Position numbers and translations under genes: made by a program
DNA from: Tetranychus cinnabarinus
Lineage: Eukaryota > Arthropoda > Arachnida > Trombidiformes > Tetranychidae
Reading direction: 5' to 3'
Assembly: GCA_022266195.1 (NCBI GenBank)
Contig: WHVY01000008.1
Coordinates: 1,302,001 to 1,366,000, forward strand
Length of the DNA: 64,000 nucleotides
Shown here: piece after piece, positions 25,098 to 37,524 of the stretch
Numbering within the stretch: the first letter of the stretch is position 1
Layout: each line of letters starts with the position of its first letter
The notes under the pieces: model-generated
Told to the model about the DNA's origin: nothing
Seen by the model: only the letters and a program-made list of their open reading frames with translations
Databases searched by the model: none

Positions 25098-25325
25098 ATT
25101 TTTTGGACAGACTTTTTTGCACCACATCCCCACTTCATTATTCACCACTTTTTTCACCATTTTGTCCACCACATCCACCACTTTTTAAAAGGACTTGCTT
25201 CCGCCATTTTAATCCACCATATTGTCCACCATTTTTGGATACGATTAGTAAAAACTTTTCGGTTATTGAAAGTTGAGTTACGAAAAGTGGTGGATGTAGT
25301 GCAAAAAAAATTGTCCCGAATTTTT
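25098..25325. mobile_element. Short inverted-repeat (foldback/MITE-like) element
   Basis: Left arm about 25101-25135 (GGACAGACTTTTTTGCACCA onward) matches the reverse complement of 25285-25317 (TGGTGGATGTAGTGC then an A-run and TTGTCCC). The interior is rich in CCACCA/TCCACCATT motifs repeated about five times. There is no coding capacity. It begins about 55 bp past the TBL1 stop codon and so probably falls in that gene's 3'UTR. Exact ends and target duplication are not clear. Confidence 0.6.
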
Positions 25326-26734
25326 ACTGAAACGGTTGTATTATAATATAATATTAATATGATCTGTGATTTAATTATGAGTTAATAAATTAGCTTCACA
25401 ATGAAACGATCTTTGATATTTTTGTGTTATGTTACTTGAAGGAATTGTCTTGGAATGATTTCTATTCGGAATCAAGCTAACCAATTAATCAATCCAGCTA
25501 ATCAATTGTACAGCAAATTTGTTTGAACGACATAAAGAAAAGGGCAAACCAAAAAGGACAATAGATTTAATTATATCTTGAATTCCATTTTCAACAATCT
25601 AGTTTTAAGATTAGAATAATTAGAATAACTTAACTAGAGAAACTAGAATAACTTTAACTAATAAAGTTCTCACCTGTTTCACCAATCTTTTAATCTTTCT
25701 TCAGCTGGTAAACTGAATACTGACAATGAGTGGTATACTCACAGTTCACGAAAACAATTGTCTGTGAAAGACATTTAAGTCGATGTTCTAAAGGATTAAA
25801 AGTTGACAATCCAATAAGTCAGATAAAAAATAAGATTTAGACTTGATTTAGTTAAAGATCATTTAAAGTTATCACCTCGTGTGATTTGGATAAAGTTTTT
25901 GTTTACTTTCTATTTAAACCTAATTCTTTCGACTTTGAAAATTAGATGTTATCATGACTGGGATTGGACTCAAAACACATGCACATATTGAAGACACTTG
26001 GAGCAAGTTTTTAAAAGGATTAAATGTTTACCAAATCCAACATGGCCAGTCAAAACAAGTTTCAGTTCCAGTTTGACTTCATATTTTTTATCTTTGACAG
26101 TCCTAATGCTACAGTTTTTTGACCACTTGAAAAGGGCATAATGGTGTAAGTTGCGGCAAATGTTTCAAAATCAATCTACCGATTTAGTCTCGTCTTGATT
26201 AACAGGAACACATCTTAATTTTGGTTATCCTTTCACATGGTCAACTTAATTAGCTTGAATCTTGATCAAGCAAAGTCAGTTGATCAAGATTTTATGTTAG
26301 ACTTTATTATTATTACTGGTTTGTGTGTTAAAATACGAAGGGATTCCCCTTTTAAAAAATCCAAGGTTGCTACCGTTACGCTAATTGAATTGAAGCCAAT
26401 ATTGATTTCTCAATTACCTTTTTATTAGTATGATTAATCGTGATGAGCTGTGTCAGTGGAATGTAATTAACAGTATCTTTGAGATTAGACAGAGGGTGGA
26501 GAGTGGGTGAAGAGAAAAAGGAACGGATGATAGAATGATATGAACATTAAAGGTAGTTATAATTTTAATCTGAGCAATACTTTCTTCAAATCAAATTTTG
26601 TTTCACTTTAGAGTGTCGACACAAATACTTGAACATTAAAGTTAATTGCTGGTTAATAGTGTGCAAGAACAACCAGCTACTTGTTATTAGTTGATTATTA
26701 TATTAAATAAGTTCTGGCCACTTTAATAACGAGG
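25326..26734. other. Intergenic DNA upstream of the P450 gene
   Basis: AT-rich, with no supported gene. The 63-codon plus-strand frame at 26237 has no start context, domain or splice support. Confidence 0.45.
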
Positions 26735-29700
26735 ATGTTACCCCTTGCTTTAACTGACGTTATTCAATCAACCAAAGGTTTATCAATCTATTTCATTGGC
26801 TTTCTCATCTTTTGTCTTATGTGAGTTCATTTTTTGGTTTTACACTATTTCTGTGTAACTTTTTTGTGATCTTTGCTATTTGTGAATTGCATATTTGACC
26901 ATAAATGAGACTAATTTGAATAGTCTTATTGATCGAAACTTACATTGTATTGATCATTGAAACGAATAAACTATTGTCCAAAAAATCGTCCAACTTTCAT
27001 GGTTTGTTTTTTTCTGTGTTTGTCAAGATATGTCTTTGTTTTGAATGAGTTTATCCTTGTTTATTATATTTTTTTGATTGTTTATTGGTTATTGTATTAG
27101 TTACAATGGATGGAAGATAAGTTATTGGTACAGAAATGGGATTCCTGGGCCTAAATCAATCCCATTTGTTGGAAATGCTTTGGATTTACTGTTCAAGCCG
27201 AGCTTTGAAACTGAGCTAGACTATGTCAGAAAATATGGTAAAATAGTTGGGTAAGTTAAGTCTTAATTATATTATCGTAAAATCTAAATACCACTTGAAT
27301 TACCTGGAAATTATGAAGTTATTAGCCAACTTATGTTTCCTTTGAATACAAAGTCTTAACAATTATACATATTGTAATTATTATGTTGAGTGTATTATGC
27401 ATTGTAAACTATCTTGCACATAAGATGAATGTTACTCAAAAGAATCTTCCTACTCTCTATCTGATCATCAAGAGTATTACGCTGTACCATTTGAACTGAA
27501 TTTCATGTAATCAACATGATTACATATGCTGGTAGTTATTAATTAACTTTTATAAGTATGAATGAGAAATAAATGAATAAAACTTATTATTATTAACTCG
27601 TTAGCAAAATCGGTTTGCTTTTTTGTCTTGAGTTCAACCATCTATGTTGATACATCTTTCGCTATTTTGGTCTATCACTGGTTCAAACAGATGTAATGAT
27701 ATATGATTTACCTTAATAGTGATCTGATAAAGTTCAATGATGTTTACAAGTATTTTAAATAAGTAAATGGTCGAGTAAGTGATTATAGTTGATTGAAATG
27801 TTACAAATTATAACCACAATCTAACGCTTTCAGATTTATCAGATATCCAACCAATCCCCTTTTTTATCAATTGGATTGATCTAAAAACAAGCTGACTCAG
27901 GTTTCATCGCACTTGAATTGTTTACTGATATACAAAAAGTAGTCAACTCGATCCAATTTTAGTGTAAAAATTTGATGCCACTTATTATTGAATAATCTTA
28001 CAAGTTGTTAATCTCAAGCCATAAGGTACAAGTTGATCTAAGGTCGATTGAACCTAATTGCACTATTTTAACAAGCTTTGACACTAATGAAACATTGGAC
28101 AATAAAACTGATTCAAGACAGCAAAACTCCTTTACACGTTCAGTGATTTATTAATAAGCCAAGATTGATTATTGTTTATTAGGTTTTTTTAATCTTTAAG
28201 TTCAATGCACCATCGATTTTCATAATAAGGTTTGTCGCCCAAGTTGCATTACATTTATGTTACAATGGATTGAATAATCGTAAATCATAAAACTAAGAAT
28301 TATAATTGTAACTTTTTTTTGCTCAAATGTTTATTATTATTGTTGATTCAAGTGTAATGATGAAATGAACTAAACATTTCTAACAAATCAAGGGCTCGTG
28401 AGTTCAGATGTAAGAATCACTATCACAATTCAACATCTTAACGATCAGTCAAGATTGATAAACAACATATTATGAACATTACCTTGCTCTTAATTGAATG
28501 AAATATTATTGAGTAATTAATGATGAAAAATAATTAACTAGAAATCGTACAAAACAACAATTAGTTTCTCTCAATTGCGACTCAATCTCTATTGTTTAAC
28601 TCTTTTATTAGGATTTACCATGGATGTCAACCCAACCTGATTATTGCCGATCCAGATTTGATTAAATCGATCACAGTGAAAGAGTTTTCCTGTTTTCCCG
28701 AGAGTTTCAGTTTTCCATATTTGTCACCCATTGAGCGTAAATTTTTGACTGTACTTTATGGAAACGAATGGAAACGCGTTCGCTCATTATTGTCACAAAC
28801 CTTTACCACAGGAAAACTTAGGAAAGTGTTTGAATTGATTAAAAGCTGCATGGTCAGTCGTCTTGATGATTTGAGGCTGTCACAAGACCATTTGGAAAGC
28901 TCATTTATCGATGTTAAACATTTCTGGGGACGTTATAATTTGGATGTAACAGCCAAAGCCTTTTTTGGCACTGATCTTAACGTTTACTCTCAATCAAAAG
29001 CCCAACAAGTGCTTTACAATTTTGAGCAAACATTTAAAACTAACCCGATTTCCATGATAATTAACATGGTTGCACCTGAATGGTTTAATAAATTAACTCG
29101 TCAAAGTGCCTTTAATACTGAAAATTTGGAATATTTGGAGAAATTAGCTGAAGCTGTGATTGAAGCTCGCAAGGAACACAATCCAAATCATAAATACAAT
29201 GATTTTCTTCAACTGCTATTAGAGTCTGAGATAAATGAAGACACCAATGAATCTAATTGTGACGGCAAAAGTGTCTCCAATGACATTTCCAGACAAAGAT
29301 TAAGTACCGATGAAATCGTTTCATCAGCAGTTATTTTTCTGATTGCTGGCTATGAAACTACATCAACATTGTTATCTTGGACTTGCTATGAATTAACACG
29401 AAATCCTGATATTCAAGAGAAACTTTACTCAGAAATTGATAGTCTAACTGATGTTAATTATGAAACTATAAATGAGTGTGTTTATCTTGAAGCTGTTATC
29501 AATGAATCCCTTCGACTTCATCCTCCAGTTATACTTTTACCCCGAGTAGCCCATTCTGATTACCAATTACCAGGAAAAGGTTCACCCGTTTTACCCAAAG
29601 GATCAAAAGCTTTCATTTCCATCTACGCTCTTCACCATAATCCTGAATATTATCCAGAACCTTATGTTTTTCAACCTGAAAGATTTTTACCGGAAAATCG

Positions 29701-29923
29701 ATCCAAAATTAAACCATTCACTTTCCTTCCCTTTGGTTCGGGACCTAGACTGTGCATTGGAATGAGATTTGCTTTAATTAATGCTAAATTAGCTTTGGCT
29801 CTATTCCTCAAACAATACAAATTAGTTGATAATGTACATACAACAAAAGATATTGAACACATCTTCCAATTCGGTGTCTTGGCTGCTAAAAGTTTGAAGG
29901 TTGGAATTGAAAAAAGGAATTGA
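26735..29923 (+). CDS. CYP3-clan cytochrome P450 monooxygenase
   Basis: Haem-thiolate monooxygenase anchored in the ER membrane; CYP3-clan enzymes in arthropods commonly oxidise xenobiotics and lipophilic endogenous compounds. Exons 26735-26820, 27101-27250, 28612-29923; introns 280 bp and 1361 bp; 515 residues. The N-terminal membrane anchor (SIYFIGFLIFCLM) leads to the proline hinge NGIPGPKSIPFVGN. The C-helix is WKRVRSLLSQTFT; the I-helix oxygen-binding motif is AGYETTS (about residue 325); the K-helix ExxR is ESLRLHP (about 377); the PERF motif is QPERF; the haem loop is PFGSGPRLCIGMRFAL with the ligand Cys about 460. That loop closely follows CYP3A-type enzymes, hence the clan call. All essential motifs are intact. 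Substrate cannot be read from sequence. Confidence 0.93.
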
Positions 29924-30192
29924 ATATTTTTTATGTTTCTTATGTAATTTTTTGTGATTCAAAATTTTTAAATTATAATTATTTATTTTTTAAATGAGTA
30001 ATATTTTTCTGAAAACAAAATCAGTTAATAATTTACATTTTTAATCGCATAAAGTCATCGATTGATGAAAATTGATAATCAATTGAGAATATTTTCAATT
30101 CTATCAAAAGACTGATTTATCAAAATTAATTGCGTCTTTCCATCGCATCCATGGAAATTTGTTCTTGAGGTACGATTTAAAAGCGACGTAAC

Positions 30193-33100
30193 CTAATTTG
30201 TATTCACCCAATAGACTAAATTATGTCCAATCTCGATAGTTTCAGTTCGTTTCTTGAGAAATATTTTCTCAACATTTGCTTCTTTGGTGAAAGTAATAAT
30301 TGAACCACTATTTAAAAGCTGCAAGTTTTCCAGAGGTTTATCAAGATTAGGTAAACGACGAGGTCCCATGACTGGATCTGTGTAGTGATAAACTGAAATA
30401 GCCCTTGGAGCTAAAGAGAAATAAAACGAAATTAATATTTGGTGAGTTTGGAAGATGGGCAAACATTGAACAATCGGACAGTTTAAGTTTACGTACAAAA
30501 TGAAGATGCTTATAGGAAGAGGACTGGAAGTTGAGGTTGATTGAGATGTACAAACAAATATCTTATACTAAATTTAACCTTCTTGGTCGGATAAAAAAGT
30601 GTATAGTCATAATTTTAGTCTAATGAATCGTAAAATGTCACAGAGATTAACGTTCAAAGTCGTAGGAAGATTTACAAATTTTGAACTTGACCTGTTTAGA
30701 TATTGTTTATCCTAACCAAGAGAATCACCGTTAAATTGGCATTGGTGGTTTTTCAACAGTGGTCAGTAAATCAAGGTTAAAAAGTGTGATTACAAGTCAA
30801 ATGAACAACCTCGATTAAAACAAAAATTATTAACAGTAAAGTTTATGACATTGGCTCAAAGTATAAATATTGGATATTTATGGTACAACTCATACCAATT
30901 TTGGATCAAGTCAATAAGATAACAGCTTATACTGATAGTCCATTGTAATAGTAATACCTATTGAAACAAAAATGAACGTTTACTATTTGATTGTCGTACT
31001 AGTGATTAATTTATCCTGTATCTTTGATTTATCGCAAACATCAAATCAACCTAATGTTGTTAATTCACATAAAAATCGAAGCTATTACGAGATAAAAAAG
31101 TTGTTACATGGAAATGGGTTAACTCTGAACTGTGGAACTCAACTAAAATCATTGGCTGGTAGAGTTGTTGGTGGACGAGAAGCTGAAGATGGCGAATTTC
31201 CGTGGCAAGTTTCCCTGCAATTAAAGCACAGATTTTTTGGATATCGTCATTTCTGTGGAGGAACCATTATTGGTAATCGTTGGATAGTTACAGCTGCTCA
31301 TTGTGCTAATCATATTGATAACAATAATACGATTGCTGTTTTGGGAGCAATCGATTTAACACCGTTTCAATATCATGTTAAAGCAGCCATAAATTCAACA
31401 TTTGTTCACCCAAACTACAATCCAAATACAATCGAGAATGATATCGCTTTGCTCAAGACTAGTGAAACAATTGATTTAACTGGACAAAATTATCCAATTT
31501 CTTCTGCCTGTCTGCCTGAATCACTTGACCAACAACCGTCAGGTAATGCAATTGTAACTGGATTTGGGAAGACTTCAGAAAGTGGTGGTTCATCATCAAC
31601 TCTTTTAAGAGCGGCCGAGATTCCGGTCATGTCTCTTGAGGCATGTAAGGAGTACTATGGGAACAGAGTTTATCCTAAAATGTTGTGCGCTGGTTACAAA
31701 GAGGGTAAACATGATTCGTGCCAAGGAGATTCAGGAGGACCATTGGTACAAATAGTAGATAACCATGGTGTTTTGGTTGGTGTTGTTTCGTGGGGAATTG
31801 GTTGTGCTCGTCCAGCCAAACCAGGAGTTTATACAAAAGTTTCTAGCTACATTGATTGGATATATGAAACTATTGAAGCTAATCAATGACCATTTTCATT
31901 TCAATTTAAATTTTATCACTATTTGTTCAACATATATTTGTTAAATTAGATATAATAATATTCAAATAAATTTTAAGCATTTCATTTTGCCCGTAAAAAT
32001 AAAGAGTCAGAAAAGGGAAAATATTACAATTTAAAAATATAATCTTACTTTTGATTAGTTTACATTCGGCCACAATCCTAGTGCAAATACGGTCAATGCT
32101 ATCATTATCATAGACAGGAATCTTCATACTGAAGAATGGTTTATATGGTTGATTATTCACAATATTCATGAGGACAAATGGATCATTGCGAAAAACAATG
32201 TAAGGCTCGAGAGGACAGCACTCTTCTTGAATTTTGGATTCAGCGGTATCAGCATATTTAACTTGTAAATCTTCCAAATCCAGAGTAGATTGAAGATAAT
32301 TAATATTTTCATTAAGAACAGAAAGTTCATCAAATGGTGCCGTTTGATTGAAAACTTGATCACCCTGAGTTAAAAGCATTTTTCTTCTAGTTTCTGCAAA
32401 AGGCATAGCTTTTTTCATGTACTTTTTAAGTTCACCAAGTTTGCCCAATTTTTGGGCAATCACGGAGTTTTCAGGAAGAGTCAATCCATTTTCAAGGTGG
32501 AGATCATGAAGGGTGGAAATAATGATAGCTTGCCATTGAGGAAACTTTTTAGCTACATAAATAACTCCATGTGTAGCTTTATTGATTTTTTCACCTTTAT
32601 TTCCCTTGTTTTTCGTGGTCAGGTAAGTCTTTAAGCGAACTCTGAATGAATGACAGGCTTCGAACAAATAATCTAATGATTGTCTTAAAACAAGACTAAC
32701 AGGCTCTATTGATGGCCAACTTGCTTTCATTATTGAATCTTTAAGTTCTGGTTTTTCCTATAAAAGATAATCAAAATTTAGAAACCGTTCAATTATCCAA
32801 AACATAGTAAAAAAATTTGCATATTTACCCTTCTCAAAAGAGTCCAGACAGCTTCACAAATATGAGGACAAATTGGGCTCAAGATAATTGCTTGAGTTTC
32901 TATAAATTTAAGAACTAGTTTTCGATTCATTCCATTTGATCCACATAGTTCACGGTATTTATCACGAGCATCTTGATATTCAAAAAAGCCTGTTTTCAAA
33001 GCTTCTTTAAACATGGTTCCTTTGTAGTGTCCATTTGTTTCGTTAATCAAATAATTCATTTGATTGTTGAATGCTTGATCAGGGAAGTTTGGGCTTGAAG

Positions 33101-35537
33101 AATTATCATCTCGAAGTTTCGTTGAGAGAGAAAGCATTTCTTTAGTCCATTCCATGAAATTAAATAAACGTAATAAGCCGGTATCAGCTTGTTTTTCAAG
33201 GAAATTGGCATCTTCAATTCCATCACCAGCGTCTGCCAGCGCGAATCGAACACCATCAGCACTAAACTTGTTAATTGCTTGCTCAAGAGTCATGAAATTT
33301 CCCGTGGATTTAGACATTTTCTCGTTATTTAAAAGTAGATGACCAGTTGCTCGAATTCCTTTTGGCCACTTATCAGGTTCATTTTCCCACATAGCACAAT
33401 GATTATACATAAAGAATGTTAAATGGTTTGCGATTAAATCTTTACCAGAACTTCGTAGATCCACACCATACCAATAAAGAAATTCTTCACGAAGTCTATC
33501 TAGTTTTTCTTTTGGTATACCTGCTTCTTCTGGGTAGGGTTTGTTACTAAGAAAAATATAATCCCACACTTCTGGATACATCCTCGAAGAATCAATGTCA
33601 AAAGAAGGTTCTTTACCGTAAATATCTTTATGGAGCAAATGACATACGGTATAATAGGCCATATAGATGGTTGAATCGGAAAGGGACTCAATAAGCCAAT
33701 TCTCGTCCCAAGGTAGTTTGCTTCCTAAGCCATATGTACGAGAACATGCATATTCATGAAGCCAGTCGAGAACCGATTCAAAGTTTTTACGAACTTCGTC
33801 TGAAAAAGTCTCTAAATTAGCGAGACATTTTTTAGTCAGTGCTTTCCAACCTTCTTCTCCATAATCAAGATACCATTGATCACAGTTTGCAACAACACAT
33901 TCATCACCAGATCGAGAAATAACTTGTTTCTCTGGCTCCATGTAGATTAAAACATCACCAGAGTCTAGTAAATCTTTTTGGATACTTTTCTTGATGTCAC
34001 AAACTTTGGAACCCTTATAAGAACCAACCAACATTACTCCTTCATAAAATCCTTTGAGGTAAACCCTCTCTTTTGCCTCTTTCAATTTGTCAGCGTCATT
34101 TTGACTTTGGATTTTCAGTTGTTCACAAACAGTTACTGCACTTAGGTCACCGAAACCAGGGATTTCGATTATAGGAACTGGTTCGAAAGGTAAAACCATT
34201 TCATCTTTGATACCATATTTTTCCCGAAGAGCTGCTTTCTTTTTAATGTCTCGAAGAGCAGCAAAATCATCGGGCGAGTCTGATGGAACACTGGTGACAA
34301 CTCCAGTTCCTTTGTTGTCTTTGATGGTTAACATAGGTAGAGTATAAACAAACTCATATTTAGCTAAAGGAACTTTCAATTTACACCCAAGTAAATCATT
34401 TCCGATCAATTCTACGATATGCCCTTCTTTGATGATCCCTTGATAAAACATGTTCCTAGCAGCTCGTTCAGTGCAAATATAGACTTCTTCTTCTTTAGTT
34501 GTAGTTGCATCAGAAATGACTGCAATATATTTCAAGTCTGGTCTTAGCCAACAATTTGTTTGTCCATACATTGTTTCAGGTCTTAAGGTAGCGGCGACTA
34601 AATAAATCTTGTGTTTGAGATTAGGTTTAGGTAGTGCTTTGGACAGTTTGGGTGGTATAGGCTCAATCAATTTCATTTTAACCAAAGTATACTCTTGCGG
34701 ACCAACACCTTCACCACTTGCTCGATCATGATCCATACATGGTTGTCCATCTTTTGGTGAATAAATACAGTATCTTTTTCCATACTTGATTTTGTTTTGA
34801 TCACGAAGACGTAAAAATTGCCATCTTACAAAAGAATCATAGTAAGGGTTAACATTGGTGGTAATGAAAGATCTTCTCCAGTCAACATGAGCGCCAAACA
34901 TTTTCAAATCTTTCATACAATGTTGGGGAAAATAATTTAACCAGTATTTTGCATCAGTAAATTTAACAATTTCCTCATCTTTTAATCCCAGTGCTTGCAT
35001 AATTTGCCACTGATAACGAGCCGTGCCACTTTTAGCAGCTGCTTTACTTTTCTTGCCCTTTGCTTTATCTTTGATAATAGTTTCATCTTCTTCCTTTTTG
35101 TCAGTGGTACTTCCATCATCTTCAGGAAACACTGGGGGAAATCCGAAAACTTCAACCTCTCGTTTTAATTTATCAGCGCAAGCTTTAATCGGCATACCAG
35201 TACAATGAAAACCAAATGGAAACAAGCATCGCCGGTTCTTGAGCCGCTGATAACCTATAGTAAACTGAGAAAGAAAGAGAAGACATTGAGTGAATTTGAT
35301 TAATAATGTATTCAAAAGACAGCTTACCTCAGTTTTAGAAAGGGAAAATGAATGTCCAAGATGAAGTTGACCATTCATATAAGGATAGGGCCAAGTAGCA
35401 AGAAATTTATTTTTACCACCTTTTTCACGAGTTGATGGAGCATTTTCTTCAAATATTTTCTCACTTTCCCATTTTTCTTGGATATGTCTCTCAAGCTCGA
35501 GATATTGTCGAAGTTTATAATCAGCTTTTCTTTCCAT
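30193..35537 (-). CDS. LARS1: Cytosolic leucyl-tRNA synthetase
   Basis: Class Ia synthetase charging tRNA-Leu in the cytosol; in animals it is also a member of the multisynthetase complex and a leucine sensor for mTORC1. Exons on the minus strand: 35537-35328, 35264-32829, 32757-32049, 30410-30193; introns 63, 71 and 1638 bp; phases agree; 1190 residues versus 1176 in human. The HIGH motif appears as HLGH (residues 59-62, in YMNGQLHLGHSFSLSK); the editing (CP1) domain includes TLRPETMYGQTNCW and TGVVTSVPSDSPDD; KMSKS is exact in NNEKMSKSTGNF (about residue 719). The last exon (TPRAISVYHYTDPVMGPRRL) matches the metazoan/yeast-type C-terminal extension. The 1.6-kb last intron encloses a complete serine protease gene on the opposite strand. 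Confidence 0.95.
30861..30870 (+). promoter_or_regulatory. TATA box of the nested serine protease gene
   Basis: TATAAATA sits about 110 bp before the protease ATG, placing a start site near 30892-30900 and giving a leader of about 75 nt. It shows that the nested gene carries its own promoter. Motif and spacing only. Confidence 0.5.
30972..31889 (+). CDS. Secreted trypsin-like serine protease (S1A)
   Basis: Intronless zymogen of 305 residues. Signal peptide: residues 1-24 (YYLIVVLVINLSCIF core). Propeptide to Arg64, with activation cleavage before Val65 in GRVVGGREAEDGEFPWQVSL. Catalytic triad: His110 (TAAHC), Asp157 (NDIALL), Ser244 (GDSGGP). Asp238, six residues before the serine, fills the S1 pocket position that gives cleavage after Lys/Arg. 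A propeptide Cys (LNCGT) and the Cys in SSACLPE could form the disulphide that keeps the propeptide attached. The gene lies wholly within the last intron of leucyl-tRNA synthetase on the other strand, with its own TATA box upstream and AATAAA at 31975. Likely digestive, haemolymph or cuticle protease; the exact role is unknown. Confidence 0.94.
   Translation: MNVYYLIVVLVINLSCIFDLSQTSNQPNVVNSHKNRSYYEIKKLLHGNGLTLNCGTQLKSLAGRVVGGREAEDGEFPWQVSLQLKHRFFGYRHFCGGTIIGNRWIVTAAHCANHIDNNNTIAVLGAIDLTPFQYHVKAAINSTFVHPNYNPNTIENDIALLKTSETIDLTGQNYPISSACLPESLDQQPSGNAIVTGFGKTSESGGSSSTLLRAAEIPVMSLEACKEYYGNRVYPKMLCAGYKEGKHDSCQGDSGGPLVQIVDNHGVLVGVVSWGIGCARPAKPGVYTKVSSYIDWIYETIEANQ
31975..31980 (+). terminator. Polyadenylation signal of the nested protease
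   Basis: AATAAA 85 bp beyond the protease stop codon, still within the host-gene intron. Confidence 0.45.
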
Positions 35538-36267
35538 GATGGGTTTTGGAAATTATTTCTGACAATTGGGAAACACCACTAACAAAATACCAGTTAAGTG
35601 ACACGTTGAAAACAACAACGACTCAAAAAAGCAAGCTGAAAATCACATGGATCTTTAACTTCAGTTTAAGATGGCAGCACTACAAGTTTCTACCATATTA
35701 TTGTTAAACAATTTACATGCCAATTAATTCATCTTTGCAATTACAAATGCTAGTTACATCTTTGTAACTAGCACCACAAATGAGCAATCAAATTTTTAAA
35801 TAAATATTACAACGATTTATAAATTGTGAATTTTATTTTCTTGCTTTGATTAATACTTAATAAAGCAACATACAAAGTAAGCTTGAAAGTCTGAAACCTA
35901 CCAGCTGTAAAATCTAACCTTTAATTTTGTATTCAGTACTGTGTGAAATGCCATCACTTAATTTGTAACTATTTGGGTAATTAATTTTAAATTTTACCTG
36001 ACCCTAGACAAATCGACTTGCTTCGCAATTACTGTCTGTCAGTTTTCATTTGACTGGGTATTTCCTCACCATTCAAATATGCTATTGTTAGTTGAAAATA
36101 AAATTCATTGGTTGTTATGATTTCAATAGATTCGAGATAAAGTCAGTGCAAAAGTATTGGGAAAATTCATTTTAATTATGAATTTCGACAATTTGATAGC
36201 ATTTATATTTTAAGTACAAACACAAAACGCTAGCTCACTTTACCACAATGAGATTCATTGGCAGTCA
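35538..36267. other. Upstream region of leucyl-tRNA synthetase
   Basis: Promoter-side intergenic DNA. Positions about 36135-36245 resemble 49955-50060 and belong to a dispersed repeat. No gene seen. Confidence 0.4.
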
Positions 36268-36600
36268 GTAAAATTCTAGGAAACGACCTATGCATTGCAG
36301 ATCATTGAAAACATCAGATTCGTTCATTTTGATGAAAACAATTTCAGAATAATAACATCTACTTCTGCTTCCAGTTTATTAACAATTGTTAAATTCAGTT
36401 CGAAAAGATGAATTATTAAACAAGATTTATAAATGTTTAATTTAAACCAATCATTTGCCAAGTTAACTAATGGATCACCATTAATCAAATGAATCTAAAC
36501 TAAATTCACAATTTATCTGTTTAGCCAAAATGTTGTGAGATTCAATCCGTTGACTAGATTTAAGAGTTTCTGAACAACAAAGCCAGACATTAAAGCTTAT
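36268..36600 (+). pseudogene. Truncated duplicate of the 3' end of the secreted-protein gene at 37525
   Basis: The sequence GATCATTGAAAACATCAGAT and about 330 bp around it align with 38390-38805, which holds the last 35 or so codons and 3' flank of the downstream gene. The rest of the coding region is absent. The copy carries a stop-generating change near the end of the coding part and no start. It is evidence of a past tandem duplication with loss of the upstream part. Confidence 0.75.
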
Positions 36601-36619
36601 TTCAAAAGTATTGTCCGTC

Positions 36620-36790
36620 GAGCATTCACAGGTTTTAGCTTCGAAATAAAAAGATCACCCTACGATCATAATTTAGATTCATAGTGCATTTATTAAAGAT
36701 TAATTAGACTTGATTTCAATGTTGCATCTTGATCCACTCTGAGATATTCATGATTCAGTTCATGAAATTCATTTATAACTCTATTTTGCC
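36620..36790 (+). repeat. Copy of a dispersed repeat (also 50090-50290 and 52900-53050)
   Basis: AAAGATCACCCTACGATCAT followed by AATTTAGATTCATAG matches 52915-52968 (AAAGATCACTCGACCATCAT...). The part with GAGATATTCATGATTCAGTT matches the reverse complement of the 50090-50190 region. No coding capacity. Confidence 0.6.
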
Positions 36791-37524
36791 AATGTTAATG
36801 GTCTAAAATATGATAATTAACTTATTAATAAAGAAGTATTTTAGAAATTTAAATTCAAATCTACGCGTCAAAGTAAGTTAGCAATTCGTTTTGGTACTTA
36901 AAGTACTGATAAATACAGAACAATCTTCGTTCTTCAGTAATGAATGAATTTTCCAAATAGTTTTGTACAAAGCTCAGGCAAGAAATTTAAACACGAAACT
37001 CATTTAGAGCATCGGTCAAGATAAGCTCTTCAATGAATATTGTCAACAAATAGAGTCACATTAGAAGCTGTCCTTGATTTGATCAGTTTGGAAGCTGATC
37101 TCATATCGAAGCTCTATTTTTCATTGTAAATGTTGCAGATTCAATTTTGAAATCACTCATGATTCATGATATTTATCTAAGCAATCTTGAGATAAATTAA
37201 GCTTCAATCAAGATGTATAATGAGTATGTGTTTTATGAAACTGGTATTGTTGATCTAGTACATTTATTTCAGAGGTTAATCTAAAGGGTGTTCAATGTAA
37301 TTACTAATTACTTCCAAACTGGCGGAGCTTAAATTTTGATAATCACAATCAAAAACATGATAAGCAAGATAACTAGACTTTTCGCTTTTTAAATCAAAAC
37401 GAAGTTCAATTTTCTTTCATATTGATGCTTCAGCTTGAATTCAACATTATTCAACTCAAAATTTCTGTATAGAGAAGTGAAAAATAGTTTTGTATTATTT
37501 TTATAAATAGTGATTGGTATTGAC
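36791..37524. other. 5' flank of the secreted-protein gene
   Basis: No gene seen. A TATAAATA at 37502-37509 lies only 16 bp before the ATG, too close for a standard TATA-directed start upstream of that codon. Confidence 0.4.

Noticed and set aside
37501..37509. TATAAATA as promoter of the secreted-protein gene
   Set aside because: Only 16 bp before the ATG; the start site it would direct lies at or after the start codon.
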